From: Sphingopyxis sp. GW247-27LB
GTDB taxonomy: Bacteria; Pseudomonadota; Alphaproteobacteria; Sphingomonadales; Sphingomonadaceae
NCBI RefSeq assembly: GCF_002277025.1
Contig: NZ_NIWD01000009.1
Coordinates: 242,841 to 306,840, forward strand
Length of the DNA stretch: 64,000 nt
Reading direction: 5' to 3'
The notes under the pieces were generated by a model. That model did not search any database. It was not told the origin of the DNA and saw nothing but the letters and a program-made list of their open reading frames with translations. Position numbers and translations under genes: made by a program. Positions 56,594-64,000 of this stretch are shown in pieces (the first letter of the stretch is position 1; the number at the start of each line of letters is the position of its first letter).

Positions 56594-57059
56594 CGGCCCC
56601 ACCGGGCGCGCCGTCGGCGCCCAGCGACCAGACGTCGAAGGCCGCGCCGTTCGGCCCCGGCGCCTGATAATTATAGGGGCGGCCCCACGGATCCGCGGGC
56701 AGCTTCTTGATATAACCGCCGCGGCGATAGCGTTCGGGCTGGGCGAGCGACGGCGGCGCGGTGACGAGCGCGTTCAGCCCGTCGGTCGACGCGGGATAGG
56801 TCAGATTGTCGAGCCGATATTGCTCGAGCGCGTTTTCGAGCGTCGCGATATCGGCCTTCGCCTTGGTGACCATCGCGCGGTCCTGGCTCGGCAGCACGTT
56901 GATCATCACCACCGTCGCGAGCAGCCCGATGATGAAGATGACGACCATCAGCTCGGTCAGGGTGAAGCCGCGCTCGCCCTTGCGGCGGCGGCGCGGAGCG
57001 GCGGGGCGCGAGATGTCGAGCATCAGGCGAAAGATTAGCTTCATCAGCGACATTTTCAT
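56559..57059 (-). CDS. gspG: Type II secretion major pseudopilin GspG
   Basis: GspG polymerises into the pseudopilus. The 166-residue product carries ERGFTLTELMVVIFIIGLLA after a 31-residue leader that is longer than usual. Conserved features follow: DIATLENALEQYRLDNLTYP, GYIKKLPADPWGRPYNY, and the calcium-loop region GADGAPGGADDNADI. It overlaps gspF by four bases. Confidence 0.96.
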   Translation of the reverse strand: MKMSLMKLIFRLMLDISRPAAPRRRRKGERGFTLTELMVVIFIIGLLATVVMINVLPSQDRAMVTKAKADIATLENALEQYRLDNLTYPASTDGLNALVTAPPSLAQPERYRRGGYIKKLPADPWGRPYNYQAPGPNGAAFDVWSLGADGAPGGADDNADIHGGDR

Positions 57060-58279
57060 AGTCCTGCAAGGTTCTGCAACTGGAGGATGGGCAAGAGGAT
57101 GGCGAGGATGATCAGCGCGACGCACGACCCCATAACGACAATTATGACAGGTTCGAGTAAGGCCATCGAGGCCGCGGTGAAGCGGTCGAACTCGCGCTCC
57201 AGATAGTCCGCCGCGCGCTCGAGCATCTGCTCCAGCCGCCCCGCGCTCTCGCCGCTCGCGGTCATGTAGACGAGGAGCGGCGGAAACACCCCGGCGTCGC
57301 GCAGCGCGGCCGACAGGCTGCCCCCGGCGCGCACCTGGTCGACAAGCCCCGCGGTCGCCCCGGCGAGCGCGGCATTGCGGATCGTCGGGACGGTCAGGCG
57401 CAGCCCCTCGACCAGCGGCAGGCGGCTCGACACCATCGTCGACAGCGTCCGCGCGAAGCGCGCGGCATAGAGATCGCGGAGCAGCCGCCCGATCAGCGGC
57501 AGCCGCAGCAGCCGCGCGTCGACGCGCGCCTTGAACGCCGGGCGCCGCATCGCGCTGACCCAGCCGAAGGCGGCGGCGGCGATCAGCAGCGCGATCAGCC
57601 ACCACCAGTTCGCCGCGAAGCTCGACAGCGCGATGACGGCGCGGGTCAGGAAGGGAAGTTGCTGCCCGACGTCGGTGAACTGTTCGACGACGCGCGGGAC
57701 GACGAAGATCATCAGCGCCGCGACGACGCCGATCGCGACGACCGCGAGCACCAGCGGATAGGCGAGTGCCGCGACCAGCTTGCCGCGCACTTCGGCCTGG
57801 CGTTCGAGCAGGTCGGCGAGGCGCGCGAGGATGACCGTCAGGCTGCCCGTCGTCTCGCCCGCCGCGACCATCGCGCGATAGAGCGGCGGAAAGCTCGGCG
57901 CCTGCCGCGCCATCGCATCGGCGAGGCGGCGGCCTTCGAGGAGGCCAGCGTGGACGTCACCGATGACGAGCCGCGCGCTTTCCGCCTCGCTCTGGCGGGT
58001 GAGCGTCCTTAGCGCCTCCTCGAGCGGCGCGACCTCCGCAAGCGTCGCGAGCTGGCGGGTGAAGAGCGCGAGTTCCTTGGCGGACAACCGATTCCGGCGA
58101 AAGGCGAGCAGCGAGCGCCCCGCCGAGGCGCGCGACCCCGCGGGTTCGACCGCGACGATGTGGAGATGCCGCCGGATGAGGTCGGCGCGCGCGGCGTCGT
58201 CGTTGGCCGCGGTCAACCGCCCCTTGCGCTCGCGCCCCTGGCGGTCGATCGCCACATAGCGAAAGTCAGGCATCGACAT
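57056..58279 (-). CDS. gspF: Type II secretion inner-membrane platform protein GspF
   Basis: The 407-residue polytopic protein has the duplicated T2SSF domain, with KELALFTRQLATLAEVAPLE in the first half and ARFARTLSTMVSSRLPLVEG in the second, and three membrane helices (ALAYPLVLAVVAIGVVAALM, the WWWLIALLIAAAAFGW region and IIVVMGSCVALIILAILLPI). It starts at ATG 58279 or 58273, overlapping the gspE end by up to 14 bases. Confidence 0.96.
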   Translation of the reverse strand: MSMPDFRYVAIDRQGRERKGRLTAANDDAARADLIRRHLHIVAVEPAGSRASAGRSLLAFRRNRLSAKELALFTRQLATLAEVAPLEEALRTLTRQSEAESARLVIGDVHAGLLEGRRLADAMARQAPSFPPLYRAMVAAGETTGSLTVILARLADLLERQAEVRGKLVAALAYPLVLAVVAIGVVAALMIFVVPRVVEQFTDVGQQLPFLTRAVIALSSFAANWWWLIALLIAAAAFGWVSAMRRPAFKARVDARLLRLPLIGRLLRDLYAARFARTLSTMVSSRLPLVEGLRLTVPTIRNAALAGATAGLVDQVRAGGSLSAALRDAGVFPPLLVYMTASGESAGRLEQMLERAADYLEREFDRFTAASMALLEPVIIVVMGSCVALIILAILLPILQLQNLAGL

Positions 58280-59771
58280 CCTCGCGCCGCGCGACGCGGA
58301 TCGCCTCCTCGGGCGTCGTCAGCCCCTTGGCGACCATCGCGCGCGCCGCACTGGCGAGCGTCGGCGCCTTCAGGAAAGCATGCTTGGCGATCATCGCCTC
58401 GTCACCGCCGGCGTAGATGTAGCGGCGGACGGTCTCGTCGACCTTGATCGCCTCGAACACGCCGATGCGGCCCTTGAAGCCCGTGTGGCCGCACTGATCG
58501 CAGCCCTTGGGGCGCCAGATGACGGTGCCGATATCGAGCCCGAGCATCGCCGCGATGCTGTTGTCGGCCTGCACCGGCTCGCGGCAATGGTCGCAGAGCT
58601 TGCGCACGAGGCGCTGCGCGATGACCGCGCGGAGCGTCGAGGCGAGAAGAAATGGCTCGACCTTCAGATCCTTGAGGCGCGTGATCGCGCCCACCGCATC
58701 GTTGGTGTGGACGGTCGACAGCACGAGGTGGCCGGTCAGCGACGCCTGCACCGCGATGTCGGCGGTCTCGCGGTCGCGGATTTCGCCGACCATCACCACG
58801 TCGGGGTCCTGCCGCAGAATCGCGCGCAGCCCCGCGGCGAAATCGAGCCCGACCTTCGCGTTGACCTGCGTCTGGCCGACGCCGTCGACCGCATATTCGA
58901 CCGGATCCTCGACGGTCAGGATATTGCGCTGGCCGTCGTTGAGCTGCTTCAGCGCGGCATAGAGCGTCGTCGTCTTGCCCGACCCGGTCGGGCCGGTGAC
59001 GAGGATGATGCCGTTGGGCTCGGCGAGCGCCTCGCGCAGGATGCGGTCGGCCTCGCCCGACAGGCCGAGCACGTCGAAGTCGATCCCCGCCGTATCCTTG
59101 TCGAGGATGCGCATCACGACGCGCTCGCCCGCGCGGCTGGGCAGCGTCGAGACGCGGACGTCGATCGCTTTCCCCGCCAGCGTCAGCGCGATGCGCCCGT
59201 CCTGCGGCACGCGGCGCTCGGCGATGTCGAGCCGCGCCATCACCTTGATGCGGCTGACGACGACGGGCGCCACGTGGGGCGGCATGCGCAGATGCTCGCG
59301 CAGCACGCCGTCGGTGCGCATCCGCACGACCAGCCCGCTTTCATAGGGCTCGATATGGATGTCGCTGACGCCCTGGCGGACGGCTTCGGCGATGATCGCG
59401 TTGATCAGGCGGATCGCGGGGGCGTCGTCGGCGCTGTCGAGCAGATCCTCGGCGCTCGGCAGGCTGAGGTCGAGGTCGCCGCCATCGAGCGACCCCGCCA
59501 TCGCGCTCGTCGCGTCAACGGCATAATGGTCGGAAAGCAGCCGGTCGAAATCGGCGGCGTTGGCGCTCACGACGCGCAGCGGCTGCGCGAGGTGGCGCTT
59601 GACCTCGATCAGCACCGCGGCGTCACTGCCCTCGCGCAGGGTCGCGAGCCAGCGGCCCATGTTGTCCGGGGCGCCGTCGGGCGCGATCACGACGCCGTGC
59701 GCGCGCGCGAAACCATAGGGAATGTCGACCGGCGCCGCGGGCGGCTGCGCGGCCGGATCGCCGTCGCTCAC
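58266..59771 (-). CDS. gspE: Type II secretion ATPase GspE
   Basis: GspE is the cytoplasmic motor that drives pseudopilus assembly. The 501-residue product has Walker A (ILVTGPTGSGKTTTLYAALK), the Asp box (ILTVEDPVEYAVDGVGQTQV), Walker B (DVVMVGEIRDRETADIAVQA), the His box (GHLVLSTVHTNDAVGAITRL) and the Cys4 zinc element (LCDHCREP, KGCDQCGHTG). The N-terminal GspL-binding domain is present. Start is GTG 59771, overlapping the gspD stop. Confidence 0.97.
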   Translation of the reverse strand: MSDGDPAAQPPAAPVDIPYGFARAHGVVIAPDGAPDNMGRWLATLREGSDAAVLIEVKRHLAQPLRVVSANAADFDRLLSDHYAVDATSAMAGSLDGGDLDLSLPSAEDLLDSADDAPAIRLINAIIAEAVRQGVSDIHIEPYESGLVVRMRTDGVLREHLRMPPHVAPVVVSRIKVMARLDIAERRVPQDGRIALTLAGKAIDVRVSTLPSRAGERVVMRILDKDTAGIDFDVLGLSGEADRILREALAEPNGIILVTGPTGSGKTTTLYAALKQLNDGQRNILTVEDPVEYAVDGVGQTQVNAKVGLDFAAGLRAILRQDPDVVMVGEIRDRETADIAVQASLTGHLVLSTVHTNDAVGAITRLKDLKVEPFLLASTLRAVIAQRLVRKLCDHCREPVQADNSIAAMLGLDIGTVIWRPKGCDQCGHTGFKGRIGVFEAIKVDETVRRYIYAGGDEAMIAKHAFLKAPTLASAARAMVAKGLTTPEEAIRVARREDVDA

Positions 59772-61927
59772 GGCTGTTCTCCATCGGCTGCGGTCGAGGG
59801 CGGGATGTCGACCGGCACGGGCGGCGCGGGGGCTATGGTGACGTCGGCGGCGGTCGGCGCGCTCGGCGCCGGCGGCACGGTGCCCAGATAGTCGCGCACC
59901 AGCGCGTCGATCGCGGGCTCCCGGTCGGGGTTCCGCTGGGCCTGGAAGTCGCGGATATAGCCATAGCGGCGCGCGGTGAGCGCGGCATTGTCCTCGCGAT
60001 TGCGGAGGATCGTCGGGCGGATGAAGACCATCAGATTGGTCTTGGCGCGGCTGCGGCTCCGCGACTTGAACAGTTCGCCGATCAGCGGAATGTCGCTCAA
60101 GAGCGGAATACGCTCGATCGTGCGGCGCTCGTCGTCGTTGAGCAGCCCGCCGATCGCGAACATCTCGCCGTCGTCGACGGTCAGCACCGTCTCGAACGAG
60201 CGCTTGTTGAGGATGAGGTCGCTGTTGCGCGACGACACCGGGCCGGCGACGCTCGACACCTCCTGCCGGATGAACATCTTGACCTCGCCCGCGCCGTTGA
60301 CCTGCGGCGTGACCTCGAGCTTGATGCCGACCTCCTCGCGCTGGACGGTACGGAAGGCGTTGTCGAAATTGTCGGACAGCGCTTCGCCGGTGGTGATCGG
60401 CACCTCCTGCCCGACGAGGAATTTCGCCTGCTGGTTGTCGAGCGTCACGATATGCGGGGTGGCGAGCAGGTTCGACGTGGTGTCGGATTTCACCGCGTTG
60501 ATGATCGCGCCGAACACGGTGTTCTTGCCGATGTCGCCCGCGAAGCCCGCGAAGCCGCCGGTCGCCGACAGCAGCGACGCCGCGGCGGCCTCCTGCAGGC
60601 TGTTGCCGAGCGAACTGTTCTGCTGGGTCACGACCGTGTCGCCGTTGACCGTCGTCGTTTCCTGCGAGAGCTGGTGCGCGGCATAGGCGCCGCCGAGCGT
60701 CAATATGTTGGGCGAGGCGTTGCCGTAGCTCGTCGCGGCGAAGGGGATGTTCTTGCCGCCGAGCAGGAACTGGACGCCGAGCTTCTTCGCGGCATCGTCG
60801 CCGATCTCGACCACGATCGCCTCGACCAGCACCTGCGGGCGCCGCGTGTCGAGCTGGCGGATCAGTTCGCCAAGCTGGCGCTGCACATCGGCGTTGGCGG
60901 CGACGATGATCGCATTGGCGCCTTCGTAGCGGGTGATGATCGCGGGCCCGCGCGTCGCGATGCTGCCGCCCGAGCCGCTGGTCGAAACGGGCGTCGTCGC
61001 CGCCGGGGCGGCAGCGGGCGCCGCCGCGCTGCCGTCGGAAGAGGACGACGAAGCCGGGGACAGGCCGGCTTTCTGCGCCGGATCGCTGCCGCCGCCGACG
61101 AGCTGCTGCAAGGTCGGAAGCAAGGTTTCGGCATTGGCATGTTCGAGCCAGTAGACGCGCAATTCGGTACCGCCCGCCGCCTTCTGGTCGAGGTCGTTCG
61201 CCATCGCGACGAAGCGCGCGACGAGCGCCTGGTCGCCCCGGAGCGCGATTGCGTTGCTGCTGTCGATCGGCACGATCGCGACCGGCGCCTGCGCCCCCTC
61301 GCCCGCGGCGGGAACGAGCGCCTGCAGCGCGGCGGCGATCTCGCGCGCGCCGGCGTTCTTTAGCGTCACGATCTGGCTGGTCGAGCTGTCGCGGTCGATG
61401 CTCGCCGCGAGCGTGCGGATGCGGCGGATATTATCGGCGAAGTCGGCGACGACCAGGCTGTTGGCGTTGCGGTTGGCGGTCAGCGAGCCCTGCGGGCTGA
61501 CGAGCGGGCGCAGCGTTTCGACCGCCGCCACCGCGTCGATATGCCGAAGGCGGATGATCTCGGTCACGAACTGGTTCTGCGCCGCGCGCGCGCTGCCGAT
61601 GCGGCCGGGCTGCGACGCCGCGCCGTCGATCGGCTGGATGCGGTAGCTGCCGTTCGGCCCCGGCACAGCGACGAGCCCGTTCGAGCGCAGCGTCGCGAGG
61701 AAAATCTCGAAATACTCGCTTCGCGACAGCGGCCGGTCGGTGACGACCGATACCTTGCCGTTGACGCGCCCGTCGATGACGAAGGTGCGCCCGGTGATCC
61801 GCGCCGCATCCTGGATGAAGGCGCGAATGTCGGCGTCGCGGACGTTCAGCGTATATTGGGCGAACACCGGTGCCGGCGTGGCGGAAACCAGCGCGGCGGC
61901 GAGCATCAAGGACAGTTTGAGACGCAT
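59768..61927 (-). CDS. gspD: Type II secretion outer-membrane secretin GspD
   Basis: The 719-residue product has a signal peptide (LSLMLAAALVSATPAPVFA), N0-N3 domains (TLNVRDADIRAFIQDAARIT; the N3 loop holds a long Ser/Ala insert) and the secretin barrel (QVLVEAIVVEIGDDAAKKLG; VKSDTTSNLLATPHIVTLDN; VGQEVPITTG; RIPLLSDIPLIGELFKS). A pilotin-binding S-domain is not obvious at the Pro-rich end. The multimer forms the exit channel. It starts 5 bases after gspC. Confidence 0.97.
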   Translation of the reverse strand: MRLKLSLMLAAALVSATPAPVFAQYTLNVRDADIRAFIQDAARITGRTFVIDGRVNGKVSVVTDRPLSRSEYFEIFLATLRSNGLVAVPGPNGSYRIQPIDGAASQPGRIGSARAAQNQFVTEIIRLRHIDAVAAVETLRPLVSPQGSLTANRNANSLVVADFADNIRRIRTLAASIDRDSSTSQIVTLKNAGAREIAAALQALVPAAGEGAQAPVAIVPIDSSNAIALRGDQALVARFVAMANDLDQKAAGGTELRVYWLEHANAETLLPTLQQLVGGGSDPAQKAGLSPASSSSSDGSAAAPAAAPAATTPVSTSGSGGSIATRGPAIITRYEGANAIIVAANADVQRQLGELIRQLDTRRPQVLVEAIVVEIGDDAAKKLGVQFLLGGKNIPFAATSYGNASPNILTLGGAYAAHQLSQETTTVNGDTVVTQQNSSLGNSLQEAAAASLLSATGGFAGFAGDIGKNTVFGAIINAVKSDTTSNLLATPHIVTLDNQQAKFLVGQEVPITTGEALSDNFDNAFRTVQREEVGIKLEVTPQVNGAGEVKMFIRQEVSSVAGPVSSRNSDLILNKRSFETVLTVDDGEMFAIGGLLNDDERRTIERIPLLSDIPLIGELFKSRSRSRAKTNLMVFIRPTILRNREDNAALTARRYGYIRDFQAQRNPDREPAIDALVRDYLGTVPPAPSAPTAADVTIAPAPPVPVDIPPSTAADGEQP

Positions 61928-61932
61928 AAACC

Positions 61933-62811
61933 CTATGACTTTGAAAGGAAGATCGCGACGGGGACGACGTTGGCACCGCGCTCGACCTCGAGCGAGAGGC
62001 GCGCGCCGGGGGTGAACTGGCCCGCGAGCCCGGCGGCGTCGCCCGCCGAACCGATCGGGCGTCCGTTGACCGAGCGAATCACATCGCCGGGACGCAGGCC
62101 GGCGGCGCGGAAGGTCGCCCCGTCGCCCTGCGGCTGGACGACGAGCCCGGTCACCCGGCCGTTTTCGGTGCGCGGCGCGAAGCCGACCCCGGCTTTCAGC
62201 GCCGCGGGCGACAGTTCGCCGCCCGCGTTCGGGGCGCTTGCCGAGCCCGGCTCGGGGGTCGGCGCGGGCAGCGGGGCCGCCGGATTGGCGACCGGCGCGT
62301 CGCCGCTCTGGTCGAGGAACAGGCTTTCCTGCGCACCGCCGCGATCGAGCGTGACATGGTCGAACGCGACCCCGGCGAGCCGGACCCCCGGAGCAATCTC
62401 GTCGCCGACGGCGTAGCTCGCCTGCACCCCGTCCTCGCCCGCGATGATCGCCGACCCACCGCCCGTCGCCTCGTTGAGGTTGATGCCGTAGAGGGTGAGG
62501 CCGAGCGAGGTGACCGTCGCGCTCGCGGGACCCTGCGCGCCCGTGCGGAAGAAGGGGTCGAAGCCGGCGAACAGCGCGCGGCGTTCGGCGGGTGAAGCAA
62601 TGACCGCGGTCTGCGGCTGCCACGCGCCGAGCGGCGACAGCGGAACGATGAGGGTCCAGAGCAGGCGCACGCACTGCCAGACGAGCAGCGCGCCAATCAG
62701 CGCGAGGATGAGCCGCGGTCCCAGATCGCGCGCCGACCGCGAGCGGGGACGCAGCCAGGCGGGCAGCGCACGCGGCAGCCGAACGGCCGATCCGGGCATC
62801 AGCGTCGCCAT
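61933..62811 (-). CDS. gspC: Type II secretion inner-membrane protein GspC
   Basis: GspC links the inner platform to the secretin. From ATG 62811 (MATLMPGSAVRL) the product has 292 residues: a cytoplasmic N-terminus, one helix (LILALIGALLVWQCVRLLWT), a homology region (TSLGLTLYGINLNEATGGGS), a Pro-rich linker, and a C-terminal PDZ domain (ATFRAAGLRPGDVIRSVNGR). It heads the gsp operon; AGGAACATCCT precedes the start. The 260-base gap upstream is mostly repeat DNA. Confidence 0.94.
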   Translation of the reverse strand: MATLMPGSAVRLPRALPAWLRPRSRSARDLGPRLILALIGALLVWQCVRLLWTLIVPLSPLGAWQPQTAVIASPAERRALFAGFDPFFRTGAQGPASATVTSLGLTLYGINLNEATGGGSAIIAGEDGVQASYAVGDEIAPGVRLAGVAFDHVTLDRGGAQESLFLDQSGDAPVANPAAPLPAPTPEPGSASAPNAGGELSPAALKAGVGFAPRTENGRVTGLVVQPQGDGATFRAAGLRPGDVIRSVNGRPIGSAGDAAGLAGQFTPGARLSLEVERGANVVPVAIFLSKS

Positions 62812-62937
62812 AGGATGTTCCTGTCCCCCAAAAAGTGGCCGTCTCGCGAATCGCCTAGGGGCGATTGGTGACAATCGGTTGACAGGAAGATTACAGTTTT
62901 TTGTCAGAGGGGCGAGTCTGGCGGTGACACCTCTTCG

Positions 62938-63061
62938 CCCTCCCCTTCAGGGGAGGGCAGCGAGACTTGCGAACTTGTTCGCTAGTCGCAGCGGGTGGGG
63001 TGCATCGGCCTTGCGCAAGGCCGATGCACCCCACCCCAACCCTTCCCCTGAAGGGGAGGGG
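62938..63061. repeat. Compound palindromic intergenic repeat
   Basis: Outer arms ccctccccttcaggggaggg (62938-62957) and ccttcccctgaaggggaggg (from 63041) flank a perfect 42-bp palindrome at 62994-63035 (21-bp arms with no loop, centre cttgc/gcaag). The outer arms match those of the yebC-ruvC element. It lies between the TonB receptor stop (63072) and gspC. Confidence 0.85.
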
Positions 63062-63071
63062 CTAAAAGGCG

Positions 63072-64000
63072 TCAGAACTTCACCGACGCGCTCAGCGAGA
63101 AGCTGCGTCCCAGCTTGTAGCGGTTGAAGTAGATGCGATTGTCGCCCGCTTCCTGCACTTCCTTGTAGCTGCGGCCGGTCAGATTGCGCGCCTCGAACTT
63201 CAGTTCGATCTCCTTGCCCATCAGCTGCAATCCCTGACGCGCGACGAAATCGAGCGAGATGCCCGGCTTTTCGAGGAGGTCGGGCTGCCCCGAAGGGCCG
63301 CGGCTGGTGACGCGCGGGCTGGCATAGGTGAGGAGCAGGGTCTGCTGCGACAGCCGGTCGGTGTCCTCGAGCCCGATTTGGACGTTGACCAGATGGTCCG
63401 ACTGGCCGGTGAGCGGCGAGCCGTCGAAGAAATAATCGCCCGCATCGTGCACCACGCCGTTGATCGTGGTGGTGTCGCCGTCGCGGACCTGAATGTCCGA
63501 CTTGGTATAGGTGTAGTTGCCGATCAGCACGAGGCGGCGGCTCTGCCAGAAGGCCGCATCCGACATGGTATCGAGCGGGATATATTTCTGCAGCTCGAAC
63601 TCGGCGCCATAGAGCGTCGCCTTGGGGGCGTTCGCATAGCTGGTGTTCACCGAGGAATCGGAGATCGAGGTATAGGCCTCGATCGGATTGTCGATCGACT
63701 TGTAGAAGGCGGCCGCCGAGAAGCGCTGGTCGCGGTCGAAATACCATTCGTAGCGCGCCTCGGCATTCCACAGGGTGCTGTCGGTCAGCGAGGGGTTGCC
63801 GCGGAACAGGCGGTTCGATTCGGGATCCTGATAGACCTGCGCGACCAGTTCGCGGAACTGCGGGCGCGCGATCGTCTTCGACCCGTTCAGGCGAAGCTGC
63901 ATGTCGGGCGCGACTTCCCAGGTCAGGGTGATCGCGGGCAGCCAATAGTCGTTCTTGAGGTTGGTCGGGACGATCGCCGACGAACCGCTGTTGAACAGGT
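63072..64000 (-). CDS. TonB-dependent receptor, C-terminal part (5' end outside window)
   Basis: The open frame continues from the right edge to the stop at 63072, giving about 309 residues with no start. It is the end of a TonB-dependent receptor barrel: DYWLPAITLTWEVAPD, MQLRLNGSKTIARPQFREL, LFRGNPSLTDSTLWNAEARY, YEWYFDRDQRFSAAAFYKSI, LKFEARNLTGRSYKEVQEAG, and a terminal strand ending in Phe (SLSASVKF). The plug, TonB box and any substrate clue are outside the window. The short GNPSL and KTIARPQFREL pattern resembles the receptors abundant in sphingomonads. Confidence 0.9.
   Translation of the reverse strand, partial: LFNSGSSAIVPTNLKNDYWLPAITLTWEVAPDMQLRLNGSKTIARPQFRELVAQVYQDPESNRLFRGNPSLTDSTLWNAEARYEWYFDRDQRFSAAAFYKSIDNPIEAYTSISDSSVNTSYANAPKATLYGAEFELQKYIPLDTMSDAAFWQSRRLVLIGNYTYTKSDIQVRDGDTTTINGVVHDAGDYFFDGSPLTGQSDHLVNVQIGLEDTDRLSQQTLLLTYASPRVTSRGPSGQPDLLEKPGISLDFVARQGLQLMGKEIELKFEARNLTGRSYKEVQEAGDNRIYFNRYKLGRSFSLSASVKF

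Noticed and set aside
50758-62811. Type IV pilus or competence cluster
   Set aside because: The presence of GspC, GspL, GspM, GspN and GspK with a GspD-type secretin, and the absence of pilT, pilM and pilQ, identify a type II secretion system.

Overview
The window is a GC-rich, densely coded stretch of an alphaproteobacterial chromosome. The gene set (F1-ATPase zeta inhibitor, GapR, DUF1244, TIGR02186 protein beside a TauE permease, a CGFS glutaredoxin followed by BolA) and the intergenic palindromes with a gaacttgtttcag core point to Sphingomonadales. Sphingopyxis is my best guess, by inference. I see no rRNA, tRNA, CRISPR array, insertion sequence or prophage, and no gene-free stretch above about 260 bases.

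Layout. 1-4280 (minus): a TIGR02186 protein with a TauE/SafE permease, then an NfrB-like membrane glycosyltransferase with a predicted outer-membrane partner. 4431-7309 (plus): NhaA antiporter and a DUF885-type lipoprotein. 7328-11581: an amidohydrolase, an exported methyltransferase-like protein, a PhnA-like protein, an SMR efflux protein, then glutaredoxin, BolA and ATPase zeta on the minus strand. 11797-28047 (plus): a five-gene operon made of a CHAT-protease/TPR protein, a CHASE2 adenylate cyclase, a small FecR-like exported protein, a TpsB transporter and a 2767-residue TpsA exoprotein. 28094-30598: cysS and a hydroxyacid dehydrogenase. 30604-36765 (minus): a flavoprotein with two cyclic-nucleotide-binding domains and four 4Fe-4S clusters, a membrane cytochrome-b-like protein, an FHA/decaheme cytochrome c and a CpdA-like phosphodiesterase. 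36976-42720: Bpt transferase, two orphan genes, pyruvate kinase, DUF1244, GapR, YbjQ and YebC. 42821-46185: ruvC, ruvA and ruvB, with a GFA protein, a GIY-YIG nuclease flanked by repeats and a small membrane protein between ruvA and ruvB. 46286-50771: the complete ybgC-tolQRAB-pal cluster. 50758-62811 (minus): a complete type II secretion cluster, gspC to gspN plus prepilin peptidase. 63072-64000: the C-terminal part of a TonB-dependent receptor.

Two assemblies stand out. The first is the 30604-36765 cluster, which reads as a cyclic-nucleotide- and FHA-controlled route for electrons from NAD(P)H through a flavin and Fe-S chain and a membrane b-type unit to a periplasmic decaheme cytochrome, with a cNMP phosphodiesterase encoded beside it. 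The second is the two-partner secretion operon, which carries its own caspase-like protease and adenylate cyclase. Together the window encodes a cAMP source, a probable cAMP-binding oxidoreductase and a probable cAMP sink. The wiring between them is inference.

Repeats matter here. Palindromic elements lie directly before the 2-hydroxyacid dehydrogenase and ruvC start codons, where they seem to supply the Shine-Dalgarno sequence. Others flank the GIY-YIG gene, form a 28-bp hairpin inside the gsp operon, and appear to have been inserted in frame into the gspJ prepilin leader.
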